Positions 8,142 through 16,350 of a stretch of 32,952 nucleotides of DNA are shown here, piece by piece. A program made the translations under genes and the position numbers. The notes beneath the pieces are model-generated. The model searched no databases, was not told the origin of the DNA, and was given only the letters and a program-made list of their open reading frames with translations. Numbering within the stretch: position 1 is the stretch's first letter; the number at the start of each line of letters is the position of its first letter. Location: positions 1 to 32,952 of the forward strand of contig CAZCXH010000040.1 of NCBI GenBank assembly GCA_964502525.1, given 5' to 3'. This DNA is from DATLYB01 sp964502525. Lineage in GTDB: Bacteria > Bacteroidota > Bacteroidia > Chitinophagales > CAIOSU01.

Positions 8142-8747
8142 TTATGTCTGAAGTTTTATTCTCGGCAAAATAAATTCCATTACCTTGTTAACCGATTGCT
8201 CAATATCAAGACGGTCGGTGTTGATTTCCAAATCCGGGTTCATGGGGGCTTCAAAGGGTGATTGAATGCCGGTGAAATCCTTAATCTCACCCCTGCGCGC
8301 CTTTTTGTAAAGCCCCTTCACATCGCGTTGCTCGCAAACTTCAAGAGGAGCATTCACATACACTTCAATAAAATCTTGCGCCCCTATTATCTTTTTCGCC
8401 ATCTGGCGCAATTCATTCACCGGGCTGACAAAACAATTAATCGTAATCACCCCGCAATTCAGAAACAACTTTGACACTTCAGCTATCCTGCGGATGTTTT
8501 CCCTGCGGTCTTCCTCTGAAAACCCAAGGTTGCTGTTGATGCCGGCTCTCACATTGTCGCCATCGAGCGCCATTGTGAAAAAGCCCTTTTCATGCAGACG
8601 CTTTTCCAGGTGCTGCGCGATGGTGGTTTTACCGGAGCCTGACAGCCCCGTAAACCAAATCACCTTTGCGTTTTGCTTCAGTTGCCGTTCTTTATCATTG
8701 CGCATCAGCAACTGCTCGAAAACGGGGTGGATATTGGCGGGCTTCAT
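8142..8747 (-). CDS. cysC: adenylyl-sulfate (APS) kinase
   Basis: This enzyme phosphorylates APS to PAPS, the sulfonate donor for sulfation and for sulfate reduction. The 201-residue protein has the Walker A GLSGSGKTT at 34-42, the APS-binding block DGDNVR at 62-67, GFSEEDRRENIRR at about 75-87, and the FVSP element shortly after residue 100. It is the first gene of the cysC-cysD-cysN operon. A good -7 element, TATCTTTG, lies 13-20 bases upstream of its ATG. No PAPS reductase or sulfotransferase is in the window, so the fate of PAPS is unknown. Confidence 0.95.
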   Translation of the reverse strand: MKPANIHPVFEQLLMRNDKERQLKQNAKVIWFTGLSGSGKTTIAQHLEKRLHEKGFFTMALDGDNVRAGINSNLGFSEEDRRENIRRIAEVSKLFLNCGVITINCFVSPVNELRQMAKKIIGAQDFIEVYVNAPLEVCEQRDVKGLYKKARRGEIKDFTGIQSPFEAPMNPDLEINTDRLDIEQSVNKVMEFILPRIKLQT

Positions 8748-8759
8748 TTATAATGTGTG

Positions 8760-8767
8760 CAAAGATA
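8760..8767 (-). promoter_or_regulatory. Bacteroidota-type -7 element for the cysC operon
   Basis: Read on the minus strand, this is TATCTTTG, an exact match to TAnnTTTG, 12 bases upstream of the cysC ATG at 8747. A TTG at 8791-8789 could serve as the -33 element but lies 21 rather than the usual 19 bases away. The mRNA leader would be only a few bases long. Confidence 0.55.
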
Positions 8768-8858
8768 AAGGTCGGTTGGGAAAGCCCTCAAGATGGGTGG
8801 GTAATCAGCTTGGCTGATGTTTCCTTATTATCGAAAAATTCACACTTGAGATCATAAC

Positions 8859-9035
8859 CTAAGCGGCCTTGACTTTTGTCACCCTCAGTTCCGGATACCT
8901 CGGCTTCCACACCTCCTTCACGATGTCAAGGCTTTTTACATATACGGTGGTGTTCCTGTCTAGTCTGACCTTGAATTTTGGATCGAGCTTTTTAAAAACG
9001 GTAAGCGGTTTTGTTTTCGGTCGTCCCCTGTGCAT
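8859..9035 (-). CDS. 58-residue basic small protein
   Basis: An ATG at 9035 is preceded, 6 bases away, by AAAAAGGAG, one of the best ribosome sites in the window. The frame runs to TAG at 8859 and encodes 58 residues starting MHRGRPKTKPLTVFKKLDPK and ending RVTKVKAA. The protein is rich in Lys/Arg, has a single Trp and no signal peptide or membrane segment. The strong start signal and balanced composition argue for a real gene. I do not recognise a named family. A small nucleic-acid-binding protein is possible from the charge, but that is a guess. It is divergent from nothing obvious and stands alone upstream of the cys operon. Confidence 0.6.
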   Translation of the reverse strand: MHRGRPKTKPLTVFKKLDPKFKVRLDRNTTVYVKSLDIVKEVWKPRYPELRVTKVKAA

Positions 9036-9147
9036 TTTTTTCTCCTTTTTATGGGGATAACGGTAAAGGGGGCGGTTTTAGTTCCCGGCCTTATCGTTTA
9101 AAGTCAATCCTAAATTCCGCAAACTCAAATTCCATGAACAATCAATT

Positions 9148-9225
9148 TCCCGCAGATACCGCAGATTTCCGCAGAAAATATTCTTTTCTAACATTCATCT
9201 GCTTGAATCAGCGAAATCAGCGGGA
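9148..9225. repeat. CGCAGAT-type imperfect inverted repeat
   Basis: The left arm is three tandem versions of CCGCAGAT (from TCCCGCAGATACCGCAGATT at 9148). The right arm is AATCAGCGAAATCAGCGGGA, ending at 9225. The arms are complementary at most positions. This form of repeat is widespread between genes in Bacteroidota. Confidence 0.65.
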
Positions 9226-9380
9226 GACCTGTCATTTCAAATAGTTTGCGGATTTAAGGTCAATGCTATAAGAGTTCATCATTAAAAGATGCGATTCATT
9301 TTCCGGAAAGCTGCCTGGTTGAATGAATTGTTTTATCCATCGGAGGAAATTCCGAAATTCGGCAAGCTGTCTTAATAATT

Positions 9381-9483
9381 AAGGGCAGTTCTAAAAATTC
9401 AACAACTTACTCCCTCTCCAGATGGCTCCAGATGGAGAGGGCTGGGGTGAGGCGTAAAAAGAGCAATTTTTAGAACTGCCCTT
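9381..9483. mobile_element. 103-base MITE-like element, copy 1
   Basis: Perfect 19-base terminal inverted repeats, AAGGGCAGTTCTAAAAATT (9381-9399) and its exact complement (9465-9483), enclose a 65-base core. The core has its own CTCTCC/GGAGAG pairing and the string GGGCTGGGGTGAGGCG. A second, decayed copy lies at 19653-19745. There is no coding capacity. A non-autonomous element is the simplest reading. I see no clear target-site duplication. Confidence 0.7.
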
Positions 9484-9591
9484 GTCTAATTTGTACATGC
9501 ATTTGTATAGAAACAATGAAGTGCAGCGATAAAACAAAAGAACAAACAACCAACGACAAACTACAAACGGATGCGCAAAAGTTTTCGACAA

Positions 9592-9930
9592 TCAGCCAAC
9601 ACTTACCTTAAAACCTTGCCCGGTAAGTATCTCAGCAATTCTTTTCCTGAAATCACCCTGTACTAAAATCAGTCCATCTTTCACAGAGCCGCCAGAGCCG
9701 CATTTCGACTTAAGTTGCTTTCCAAGCGCTTCGAGGTCGGCTGTTTTTCCGATGAAGTTTTCAACAATCGTAACGGTTTTCCCACCCCGATCTTTGCGCT
9801 CGATACGCACTACCAGCTTTTGCTGCTGAGGAGGAAGGGATCCGGATTCTCCAGCTTGTTCATGACTGTATTCATAATCCGGATCGGTTGAATAAACAAC
9901 TCCGAGGCGATTTTTTGATTTTTGCGGCAT
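9592..9930 (-). CDS. SUI1/YciH-family translation factor
   Basis: This is a 112-residue protein of the eIF1/SUI1 (YciH) family. The N-terminus includes GVVYST, typical of bacterial YciH. The SUI1 domain fills residues about 38-112, with the basic loop IERKDRGGKTVT, the glycine-rich turn KCGSGGSVKDG, the conserved LVQGDFR and the closing ILTGQGFKV. YciH-type proteins affect start-codon selection on the 30S subunit. That is worth noting in a genome where several genes here start at TTG or GTG, although no causal link is shown. It is a single gene, divergent from the PhoD-like gene. Confidence 0.9.
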   Translation of the reverse strand: MPQKSKNRLGVVYSTDPDYEYSHEQAGESGSLPPQQQKLVVRIERKDRGGKTVTIVENFIGKTADLEALGKQLKSKCGSGGSVKDGLILVQGDFRKRIAEILTGQGFKVSVG

Positions 9931-9963
9931 GCAGTGAAAGTTAATCCATTCCCAAAAGACTTG

Positions 9964-9993
9964 TTGCAGGCTCTTTTTGCATTTTTATATTTG
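9964..9993 (+). promoter_or_regulatory. Bacteroidota promoter of the PhoD-like gene
   Basis: TTG at 9964-9966, a spacer of exactly 19 bases, then TATATTTG at 9986-9993 match the Bacteroidota TTG-N19-TAnnTTTG promoter. Transcription would start near 10000. An upstream ATG at 9977 would then be untranscribed, supporting the start at 10016. Confidence 0.7.
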
Positions 9994-10015
9994 CCTCCAA
10001 ATTTTGAAATCGTTG

Positions 10016-11353
10016 ATGGCTACGACTTTTAAAACAATTATTATTTCGACCTTTTTCATCAGCGCGGCTTTCAGCGCATTTGCAAAAGGCAAATTAGTTG
10101 CCGGCCCCATGCAGGGGGCAACGGAGACCACGGGCATGAAAATCTGGCTCATGGTAAAGAATACCGCCAGCGTCACTTTCACGCTGATTGACAGCGTTTC
10201 ATCAGTCAGCGCAGCGAGGCAAACATTATCCACGCAAGGAATTGAAAACTTTAAAGGAAATGTGCCGCTCATTTTTACTTTTAATGGCTTAAGGGAGAAT
10301 GCTGCTTATCGCTATGAAATTGATCTGGATGGAGAAATCATCAAAGGCGACCGTACCCTGAAGACAAGCAACAGCAATCCGGATAAATTCAGTTTTCTGC
10401 TTTTTTCCTGCGCGCTCACTCCTCCGTTTGGCTTGCGATGGTTGCACCCGGGAATCGAAAACCGCACTTACAAATACATCTTACAAAAAGAATCCGATTT
10501 CACAATCTGGATGGGTGATTACCTCTATTACATGAAAAAAGATTTTGGTTCAAAAAAAGGGATGTTGCGCAAGCAAACGCGCAACCGCAAGCTCAACAAG
10601 GTTCACCGATTTCTTGTAACGCAGCCCCAGTACAGCGTATGGGATGACCACGACTATGGCGCGAACAACAAAGGGAGGGCCTTTGCCTTTCGGGATGAAT
10701 CATTGGAGGTGTTCAAGCAATTCTGGCCTAATCCTTATTATGGAACTGACCAGACGCGGGGATGCTTTTTTAATTTTTCCTATGGCGATGCAGAGTTCTT
10801 TATGCTTGACAACCGCTTCCACATGACGCCTCCTGATGCCTCCGATGCCGCTTATCTCGGAAAAGAGCAGATGGAATGGCTCAAACAAAAATTGCTCGAA
10901 TCGAAAGCCGCCTTCAAATTCATCGTGTCGGGAAGCCAGGTATTGAATGTGGTGACGAAGCATGAGTGTTTCTGCAAATACAAAGAGTTCAATGACCTTC
11001 TTGCATTTATTAATGAGCATAACATTCCGGGTGTCTTATTTTTCTCAGGCGATCGCCATCATTCCGACCTCATCAAAATGGAGCGGGAAAATAATTACAC
11101 GCTGTATGATTTCACCAGTTCGCCAGTAACCAGCTTCCGCAACAGGCTGAAGAACAATCCTGCCGAACTTAATAATCCGCTTCGGGTGCCGGGCAAACTT
11201 GTTCCGTTCCAAAATTTTGGGAGAGTGACTATCTCTGGAGAAGCTGCTAACCGCGTTTGCACTTTGGAAGTTTTTAACAAACGGGGCAAGCCGGTGTGGC
11301 GTTACGATATAAGAGGCTCCGAGCTGTTCCGTCCGAAACTTCCAAATGAATGA
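10016..11353 (+). CDS. PhoD-like metallophosphoesterase, secreted
   Basis: This is an alkaline phosphatase D/PhoD-like phosphohydrolase of 445 residues. From ATG 10016 it begins with a clean signal peptide (Lys near the start, a hydrophobic core, then AAFSAFA). The frame is open further up to 9977, but that ATG lies upstream of the predicted transcription start. Catalytic blocks seen are MGDYLYY (metal-binding Asp), WDDHDYG, LDNRFH, the late SGDRHHSD and DFTSSPVTS. An N-terminal Ig-like segment precedes the catalytic domain, as is usual in the family. It would act in the periplasm or at the surface on phosphomonoesters or diesters. The substrate is unknown. It converges on the helicase gene with only 3 bases between the stops. 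Confidence 0.88.
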   Translation: MATTFKTIIISTFFISAAFSAFAKGKLVAGPMQGATETTGMKIWLMVKNTASVTFTLIDSVSSVSAARQTLSTQGIENFKGNVPLIFTFNGLRENAAYRYEIDLDGEIIKGDRTLKTSNSNPDKFSFLLFSCALTPPFGLRWLHPGIENRTYKYILQKESDFTIWMGDYLYYMKKDFGSKKGMLRKQTRNRKLNKVHRFLVTQPQYSVWDDHDYGANNKGRAFAFRDESLEVFKQFWPNPYYGTDQTRGCFFNFSYGDAEFFMLDNRFHMTPPDASDAAYLGKEQMEWLKQKLLESKAAFKFIVSGSQVLNVVTKHECFCKYKEFNDLLAFINEHNIPGVLFFSGDRHHSDLIKMERENNYTLYDFTSSPVTSFRNRLKNNPAELNNPLRVPGKLVPFQNFGRVTISGEAANRVCTLEVFNKRGKPVWRYDIRGSELFRPKLPNE

Positions 11354-11356
11354 CTA

Positions 11357-13075
11357 TTATCTCGCTTGCTTATTTTTCCGGTGGCCTTTCCAACCGCCCT
11401 TGCGTTTTTCACGCCAGCCTCCATGCTCAAACGGCTTCCTGTTGGAACGGTTATTATCTGATTTTTTCCTGGCACCATCGGCAACATCCACCCGCACTTT
11501 GCGCTCATTGTAAATTTCTCCTTTGAATTCTTCCAGCACCTGCTGCGCGCTTTGGCTTGTAACATCAAACCAGGTGTAAACGCCCTTCATATCAATCCTG
11601 CCGATGTCGTTACGCGGGATGCCGGTTTTTTCAACGATATATTTGAACATGCTGCCTTTATCAAAGCCATCCATCGTTCCGAGGTTGATGAAGATGCGCG
11701 TTCCTCCGCGATAGTCATTTGTCCGCGTTTGCCTTCCATAATGCGCAATGTCCACATTCAAATCCGGTGCGCTGCGGTAGTAGTCGAGAAAGCGGTTGAA
11801 CTCCAAACTCGTGATGCGCTTAATCAACTCTTCGCGGCTCAGGTCATGCAGTTCGTCAAAAATCACGGGAAGATATTTTGCGATGCCCGCCTCATTCACC
11901 TGCACGCCATGAATTTTCTTGATGAGCTTCAGTAACTGTTGCTCACACACTTCCACAGCCGTTGGCACGCGTTGCACATGAAATTTGGAATTGATTTTCT
12001 GCTCTATTTGGCGGATGCGCCCCACCTCGCGCACATTGATAATGGCGAGTGATATGCCTGATTTTCCAGCGCGGGCTGTTCTCCCGCTGCGGTGGGTGTA
12101 GTTGCCGATTTCATCCGGCAGGTTGTAATGAATTACGTGCGTTACATTGCTCACGTCAATGCCGCGGGCGGCTACATCGGTAGCTATCAGGAGTTGCAAA
12201 GAGCGATTACGGTAACGCGCCATCACCTTGTCACGCTGCGGCTGCGTGAGGTCGCCATGCAGCGAGTCTGCATTGTAGCCGTCTTTAATCAGTTTTTCGG
12301 CAATGTCCTGCGTTTCCCATTTGGTGCGGCAAAACACGATGCCGAAAATATTCGGTGTTGCATCAACAATGCGCTTGAGGGCTGCATAGCGGTCGCGCTC
12401 GTGCACCACATAATAATGATGTTCTATATTATCAGCGCCTGAATCTTTTTTTCCCATCGTCAGCTCAAACGGGTCGAACATGTAATTGCTGGCAATACGC
12501 CTCACTTCCGAAGGCATGGTTGCCGAAAAAAGCCACACTTTTTTCGTGGCAGGAGTATGGCTTAAAATTTCATCAATGTCTTCCTGAAAGCCCATGTTCA
12601 GCATTTCATCAGCTTCATCAAGCGCCAGAAAGCGAATTGCATTCAGCTTTACCGCTTTTCTCTTCAGCAAATCAATCAGCCTGCCGGGAGTGGCGGCAAT
12701 GATTTGCGCGCCTTTTTTGATTTGCCTGATTTGATTTTCTATCGAGGCGCCCCCATACACGGAAACGATGTTTGCCTGTCCTTTGTATTTTGAAAAATTT
12801 GCAAGGTCGCGCGTGATCTGCACACACAACTCGCGTGTGGGTGCAAGCACAAGTGCCTGCGTTTCCTTTGAATTGAAAGCAACCAGCTCGCAGAGAGGCA
12901 AACCAAAAGCTGCGGTTTTGCCCGTTCCCGTTTGAGCCAATCCTACAAAATCCCTGTCACCGCTCAATAGAACCGGGATTGACTTTTCCTGGATGGGAGT
13001 GGGCTTCTCGAATCCCAGTTCACCGATTGCCCTGAGCACGTCACTTCCCAAGCCAAGCTGTTCAAAATTGTTCAT
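11357..13075 (-). CDS. DEAD-box ATP-dependent RNA helicase with C-terminal RNA-binding domain
   Basis: The 572-residue protein has all the main helicase motifs: a Q motif with FEKPTPIQ (22-29), AQTGTGKT (47-54), PTREL, TPGRL, DEADEML, SAT, and HRSGRTARAG. Residues of about 455-535 match the DbpA/DeaD C-terminal RNA-binding fold (RIFINLGTMDGF, VEKTGI, IGRIDMKGVYTWFDV). The last 35 residues form a Lys/Arg/Gly-rich tail. This is the DeaD/CsdA type, which acts in ribosome assembly and RNA turnover, especially in the cold. A -7 element, TACCTTTG, precedes it at 13101-13094. DeaD is the closest named family, but I do not assign a symbol. Confidence 0.93.
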   Translation of the reverse strand: MNNFEQLGLGSDVLRAIGELGFEKPTPIQEKSIPVLLSGDRDFVGLAQTGTGKTAAFGLPLCELVAFNSKETQALVLAPTRELCVQITRDLANFSKYKGQANIVSVYGGASIENQIRQIKKGAQIIAATPGRLIDLLKRKAVKLNAIRFLALDEADEMLNMGFQEDIDEILSHTPATKKVWLFSATMPSEVRRIASNYMFDPFELTMGKKDSGADNIEHHYYVVHERDRYAALKRIVDATPNIFGIVFCRTKWETQDIAEKLIKDGYNADSLHGDLTQPQRDKVMARYRNRSLQLLIATDVAARGIDVSNVTHVIHYNLPDEIGNYTHRSGRTARAGKSGISLAIINVREVGRIRQIEQKINSKFHVQRVPTAVEVCEQQLLKLIKKIHGVQVNEAGIAKYLPVIFDELHDLSREELIKRITSLEFNRFLDYYRSAPDLNVDIAHYGRQTRTNDYRGGTRIFINLGTMDGFDKGSMFKYIVEKTGIPRNDIGRIDMKGVYTWFDVTSQSAQQVLEEFKGEIYNERKVRVDVADGARKKSDNNRSNRKPFEHGGWREKRKGGWKGHRKNKQAR

Positions 13076-13093
13076 GAATTTTTAAAATGGGTG

Positions 13094-13101
13094 CAAAGGT
13101 A
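13094..13101 (-). promoter_or_regulatory. Bacteroidota-type -7 element for the helicase gene
   Basis: On the minus strand it reads TACCTTTGCA, an exact TAnnTTTG, 18 bases upstream of the ATG at 13075. It lies inside the 46-base gap after the beta-helix gene, so the helicase has its own promoter. No good TTG is present at the -33 position. Confidence 0.5.
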
Positions 13102-13121
13102 GGGATTATAAAGGCGGGGGA

Positions 13122-15836
13122 TTATAAAAGCACAATAATTAGTTTTTTTAGCAAATTGTTTCCGTATTTAAGGTGAAGTTGATACGCGCCTGAACTAATT
13201 TGCCCGGCACAGTTTATTGAAATGCTATTTGCTGTTTTATCCGATTCAAAGCTGATGCTTTTTCCTGCTAAGTCATACAGCCATACTTCGGTTTCTTGTC
13301 CATCCCATTTTTTACCTGGGAAAATCTGAAAAGAGCCGCCATTCGGGTTGGGGTAAATCTTTACTTCATCGCTTGCATTCGCTTCAGCTAATCCGCTTGC
13401 CGTATCAGGAATAAAAAAGGAATCAACAATTTCTGCCGTACAGTGCACATACAAATGATTGGTTTGCGAAAAGGTTTCAGTGATGAACAGCGTGTCGGTG
13501 AAAACAGAATCCGTTTCAACAGTAACAAGCCCACGCACGAGTTGCGAGTCACAGTGAACAACAGTTGAAGTGATAATAAGCGTGTCGTTGATTCCCTGCT
13601 GAATAATTTTCACCGTGTCGCGCGATGAAGCGGTATCGGCAACCTCAATCAAATCTGTAATAGAGTTGGTATCACGCGCAACCACCAACTCAAACGCGCC
13701 CAAGTCGGGAGCAGATCCGCTGAAGCCATCATTTACTCCGGGAATGTAAATTCCTTTGTCTGTCATATTGGAGGAAGGCAGCAGGCGGTAATCATGCACA
13801 GCTTCATTTCTCCATCCTGCTGAGGGGTCAAGTTCGCAGCCGTGTGTTTCGATGAAAGAAGCGGAATCATTCACATCGCCCAAAATATTTTGCGACACTT
13901 CGGGCAGGCTTGAATACATTCCGTAATTGGGGCGATCTTGTCTTGCTGTGAAAGTCTGCGTGCTGTAATAGTTGTTGTAATCCAGATCAACCTTATCGGT
14001 TGCGCGCACCCAGAGCACATGCTCGTCAGACTCGACATAAAAAATATTGTTTCGTGAAACCACATTCGTCCAACTCGATTGTGCCTGCGGTTGCTGTATG
14101 TAGAAACCTCTGCCGTTTGCTCCGGCATCGCACGTGTTGTGCATAAAATACACTACGCCCGGAATATCGCAATACGAAGCGTTCAGTTTCAAGGGTGATG
14201 TGCTTACCGGTTCTGAATACAAGTGATATCCGGTGATGTCAAAGTAGATGTAGGAGTAATCTATTTCGGGCAAATCGTAAATCACGTTGCGGAAAACATA
14301 CAAAGGCCCATAGCAGGGCGGAGCGGAAGAAACTCCGCCTACACCGTGAATCACGTTGCCCCATACGCGGATGTTGGAGGCATTTCCGTCCACTTCAAAC
14401 GCATCATCAGAACCGTGCATAAATTCGTTGCCGTAAATATCAAAATTCCTGCACGTAGTGGAATCGCCCGGCAGCACCGGGCATGTGATGCCATCGCAGC
14501 CGCCATCAAAAATATTATAGCGGATGATGTTGCCGCGACCGGTAAAGTTGAAATCGAAATACACGCGACCCGGCTCCATGTCGCGATAGCTGAACGGAAA
14601 GTAGTTGGGATAAAACGTGTTCAGTTGACCGTAATCTTCATTGGTTTCTTTAAACTGCAAGTATGACCAGCCTCCCATATCATCGTGAAAAACGGAGTGC
14701 TGCGCAATGTTGTCATCGCTATCTCCTTTGAAAACAACTCCCCTGTCGCAAAAATTAAAACGGCAATTTTCAATGAGCAGGCTGTCGCAATCCTCAAACA
14801 ACAACGCGCAGCGATACCCCGACATTTTTGCCGCTCCATAATAGCTGAATGTGATGTTCCGGAACTGAACATTGGATTTGCCATTCGCAAAAAAAGAGCA
14901 CGTTTGTTTTGAAACATGAATGGATTTTCCCGTAGTGTCGCTGCCATCGGCAAACTTGATGTAGGTGTTCGGATTAAATCCAACATAAGGAAAATGATTC
15001 ACGGAAGAGTTTCTGCCATCACGGAAAAATCCGCTCAGGCCCAAATCAAAATTTCCGGAAGGATTGCCGTTGCCGTCAATCGCGCGGATGGTTTGAAACA
15101 GCGACAACTCCAGCAGGTTGCGGTAGGGGTACATGCGCTTGTTGTCCACAATCACGCAATTCGTGTTCAGCGCGCCAAGATTGACATAAAACATATTGTA
15201 ATCACGGTTTACGGTATCGGTTGAAACCCGCGTCCATTGAATGGCATTTTCAAATGAGCCGTCAAGAACCACACCGCTGTCGCCTTCAAAAACAATCGGA
15301 TGTTGTTCCGTACCGCTGGTTTTTATTTCCAGTTCGCCTGTGAAATATGTTCCTTCAAGCAATACAACTTTATCGCCCGCGAGCAGGCTGTCAAGCAGCG
15401 ATTGATTTAAACTTCCCGGTGTGTTGCTGTTCTGCGAAATTCCAGTTCCATTGGGGCTGACATAAAATATGCGCAGCGGTGTTTGCATCTGCGGTTCGTT
15501 GCGCGTAGTGATGCTGTCCGTCAAATCAAACAGCACATTGCTGTTGTTGGTCATTATCGTTCGCACGCGGTATTGCGTGTTGGGTTTCGTTTGGAAAATG
15601 CACCCTGCGTATTGCAGAGAAGTAACGCGGGACAGTTCCAGTCCCTGCTTCACAGCGTTCCAATTTCCGCTTTCAAATTCCTCATAAAACACCTGCGTAG
15701 TTGCGCTTTCCGGTACGGGCGCATCAAACACCACCATGATACCGATGGTGTGGATGTTGGAGTAGAGTTCGTAGAGCGAAACAGCCGCCCACCCGGAATT
15801 ACTCAAGAAAACCAAAACCGAGATCCACCATTTCAT
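13122..15836 (-). CDS. secreted parallel beta-helix protein with T9SS sorting domain
   Basis: The 904-residue protein starts with a signal peptide (MKWWISVLVFLSNSGWA). A short fibronectin-like or adhesion-type region follows (about 20-120). Then comes a long right-handed beta-helix, opening with FYVSPNGTG and SLLAGDKVVLLEGTY at about 129-165, the DUF1565/pectate-lyase-like entry signature. The coils carry repeated N-x-F/I asparagine ladders such as NCRFNFCDRGVVFKGDSDDN, FDIYGNEFMHGSDDAFEVDG and SRNNIFYVESDEHV. Residues of about 825-904 begin IYPNPNGGSFQIF and end in a Ser/Leu-rich strand, the T9SS type A pattern. Likely exported and surface-attached, possibly acting on a polysaccharide. No catalytic residues can be named with confidence. 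Confidence 0.85.
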   Translation of the reverse strand: MKWWISVLVFLSNSGWAAVSLYELYSNIHTIGIMVVFDAPVPESATTQVFYEEFESGNWNAVKQGLELSRVTSLQYAGCIFQTKPNTQYRVRTIMTNNSNVLFDLTDSITTRNEPQMQTPLRIFYVSPNGTGISQNSNTPGSLNQSLLDSLLAGDKVVLLEGTYFTGELEIKTSGTEQHPIVFEGDSGVVLDGSFENAIQWTRVSTDTVNRDYNMFYVNLGALNTNCVIVDNKRMYPYRNLLELSLFQTIRAIDGNGNPSGNFDLGLSGFFRDGRNSSVNHFPYVGFNPNTYIKFADGSDTTGKSIHVSKQTCSFFANGKSNVQFRNITFSYYGAAKMSGYRCALLFEDCDSLLIENCRFNFCDRGVVFKGDSDDNIAQHSVFHDDMGGWSYLQFKETNEDYGQLNTFYPNYFPFSYRDMEPGRVYFDFNFTGRGNIIRYNIFDGGCDGITCPVLPGDSTTCRNFDIYGNEFMHGSDDAFEVDGNASNIRVWGNVIHGVGGVSSAPPCYGPLYVFRNVIYDLPEIDYSYIYFDITGYHLYSEPVSTSPLKLNASYCDIPGVVYFMHNTCDAGANGRGFYIQQPQAQSSWTNVVSRNNIFYVESDEHVLWVRATDKVDLDYNNYYSTQTFTARQDRPNYGMYSSLPEVSQNILGDVNDSASFIETHGCELDPSAGWRNEAVHDYRLLPSSNMTDKGIYIPGVNDGFSGSAPDLGAFELVVARDTNSITDLIEVADTASSRDTVKIIQQGINDTLIITSTVVHCDSQLVRGLVTVETDSVFTDTLFITETFSQTNHLYVHCTAEIVDSFFIPDTASGLAEANASDEVKIYPNPNGGSFQIFPGKKWDGQETEVWLYDLAGKSISFESDKTANSISINCAGQISSGAYQLHLKYGNNLLKKLIIVLL

Positions 15837-15901
15837 ACAGTCAATAAAGGTAGCAGAGGTTGCTGAAATCCTTATCCGCCATCATTCAACGTACCTCATA
15901 T

Positions 15902-15909
15902 TAATTTTG
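15902..15909 (+). promoter_or_regulatory. possible -7 element just before the DUF983 gene
   Basis: TAATTTTG matches TAnnTTTG and ends 4 bases before the GTG start at 15914. If used, the mRNA would be leaderless or nearly so. No TTG lies at the -33 distance, so support is modest. Confidence 0.3.
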
Positions 15910-15913
15910 CCCG

Positions 15914-16342
15914 GTGTTCAAGCCCGGTCAAAAACTTTACAGCATTTTGTTCAACAAATGCCCCCGATGCCACAAAGGAAAATTCTGGCCATTCAATCCT
16001 TACTACAACTTGTTCGCCAACGGAGGCAAGCTATACGAATCCTGCCCGTGTTGCGGGTTGAAGTATTATCGTGAAATCGGCTTCTGGTATGGAGCGATGT
16101 ATGTTGCCTATGCCCTGAGCATTGGCGTATTCCTGACAGGATGGGCAATCACCGCATTCACTTTTCAAGATGATTGGTCGCCCTGGTGGCAGGTGGGAGC
16201 GGTTTGTTCGGCCATCATTGTTTTAATGCCCCTTACTTATTCCCTCTCGAGGCTAATATGGATCAATTTCTTTGTGAAGTACGAACCAAACAAAAAAGAA
16301 CCTTTTGTAGAACCTAACCCCGCGATGTCAGGAAGCACCTGA
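15914..16342 (+). CDS. DUF983 family membrane protein with two zinc-finger-like CxxC pairs, GTG start
   Basis: The 142-residue protein has the DUF983 layout. CPRCHKGKFW at about 15-24 and CPCCGLKYYREIGFWYGAMY at about 45-64 supply two CxxC pairs. Two transmembrane helices follow (about 60-84 and 95-120) and a short charged tail. The frame begins with GTG at 15914. The next in-frame Met is beyond the first CxxC pair, so GTG is required. Its function is unknown in general. It is divergent from the beta-helix gene and convergent with the DUF4412 gene, 8 bases apart. Confidence 0.88.
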   Translation: MFKPGQKLYSILFNKCPRCHKGKFWPFNPYYNLFANGGKLYESCPCCGLKYYREIGFWYGAMYVAYALSIGVFLTGWAITAFTFQDDWSPWWQVGAVCSAIIVLMPLTYSLSRLIWINFFVKYEPNKKEPFVEPNPAMSGST

Positions 16343-16350
16343 CACTGTAC

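Larger units (their letters stand above)
9036..9591. other. repeat-rich gap with no further gene seen
   Basis: The interval contains the CCGCAGAT-type repeat (9148-9225) and the MITE-like element (9381-9483), both listed separately. The rest is A/T-rich or CAA-rich sequence. No open frame here has a plausible start signal or protein-like composition. Confidence 0.5.

Noticed and set aside
9977..10015. Upstream ATG extending the PhoD-like protein by 13 residues
   Set aside because: It lies within the predicted promoter (TTG at 9964, TATATTTG at 9986) and gives a poor signal peptide; ATG 10016 gives a clean one.
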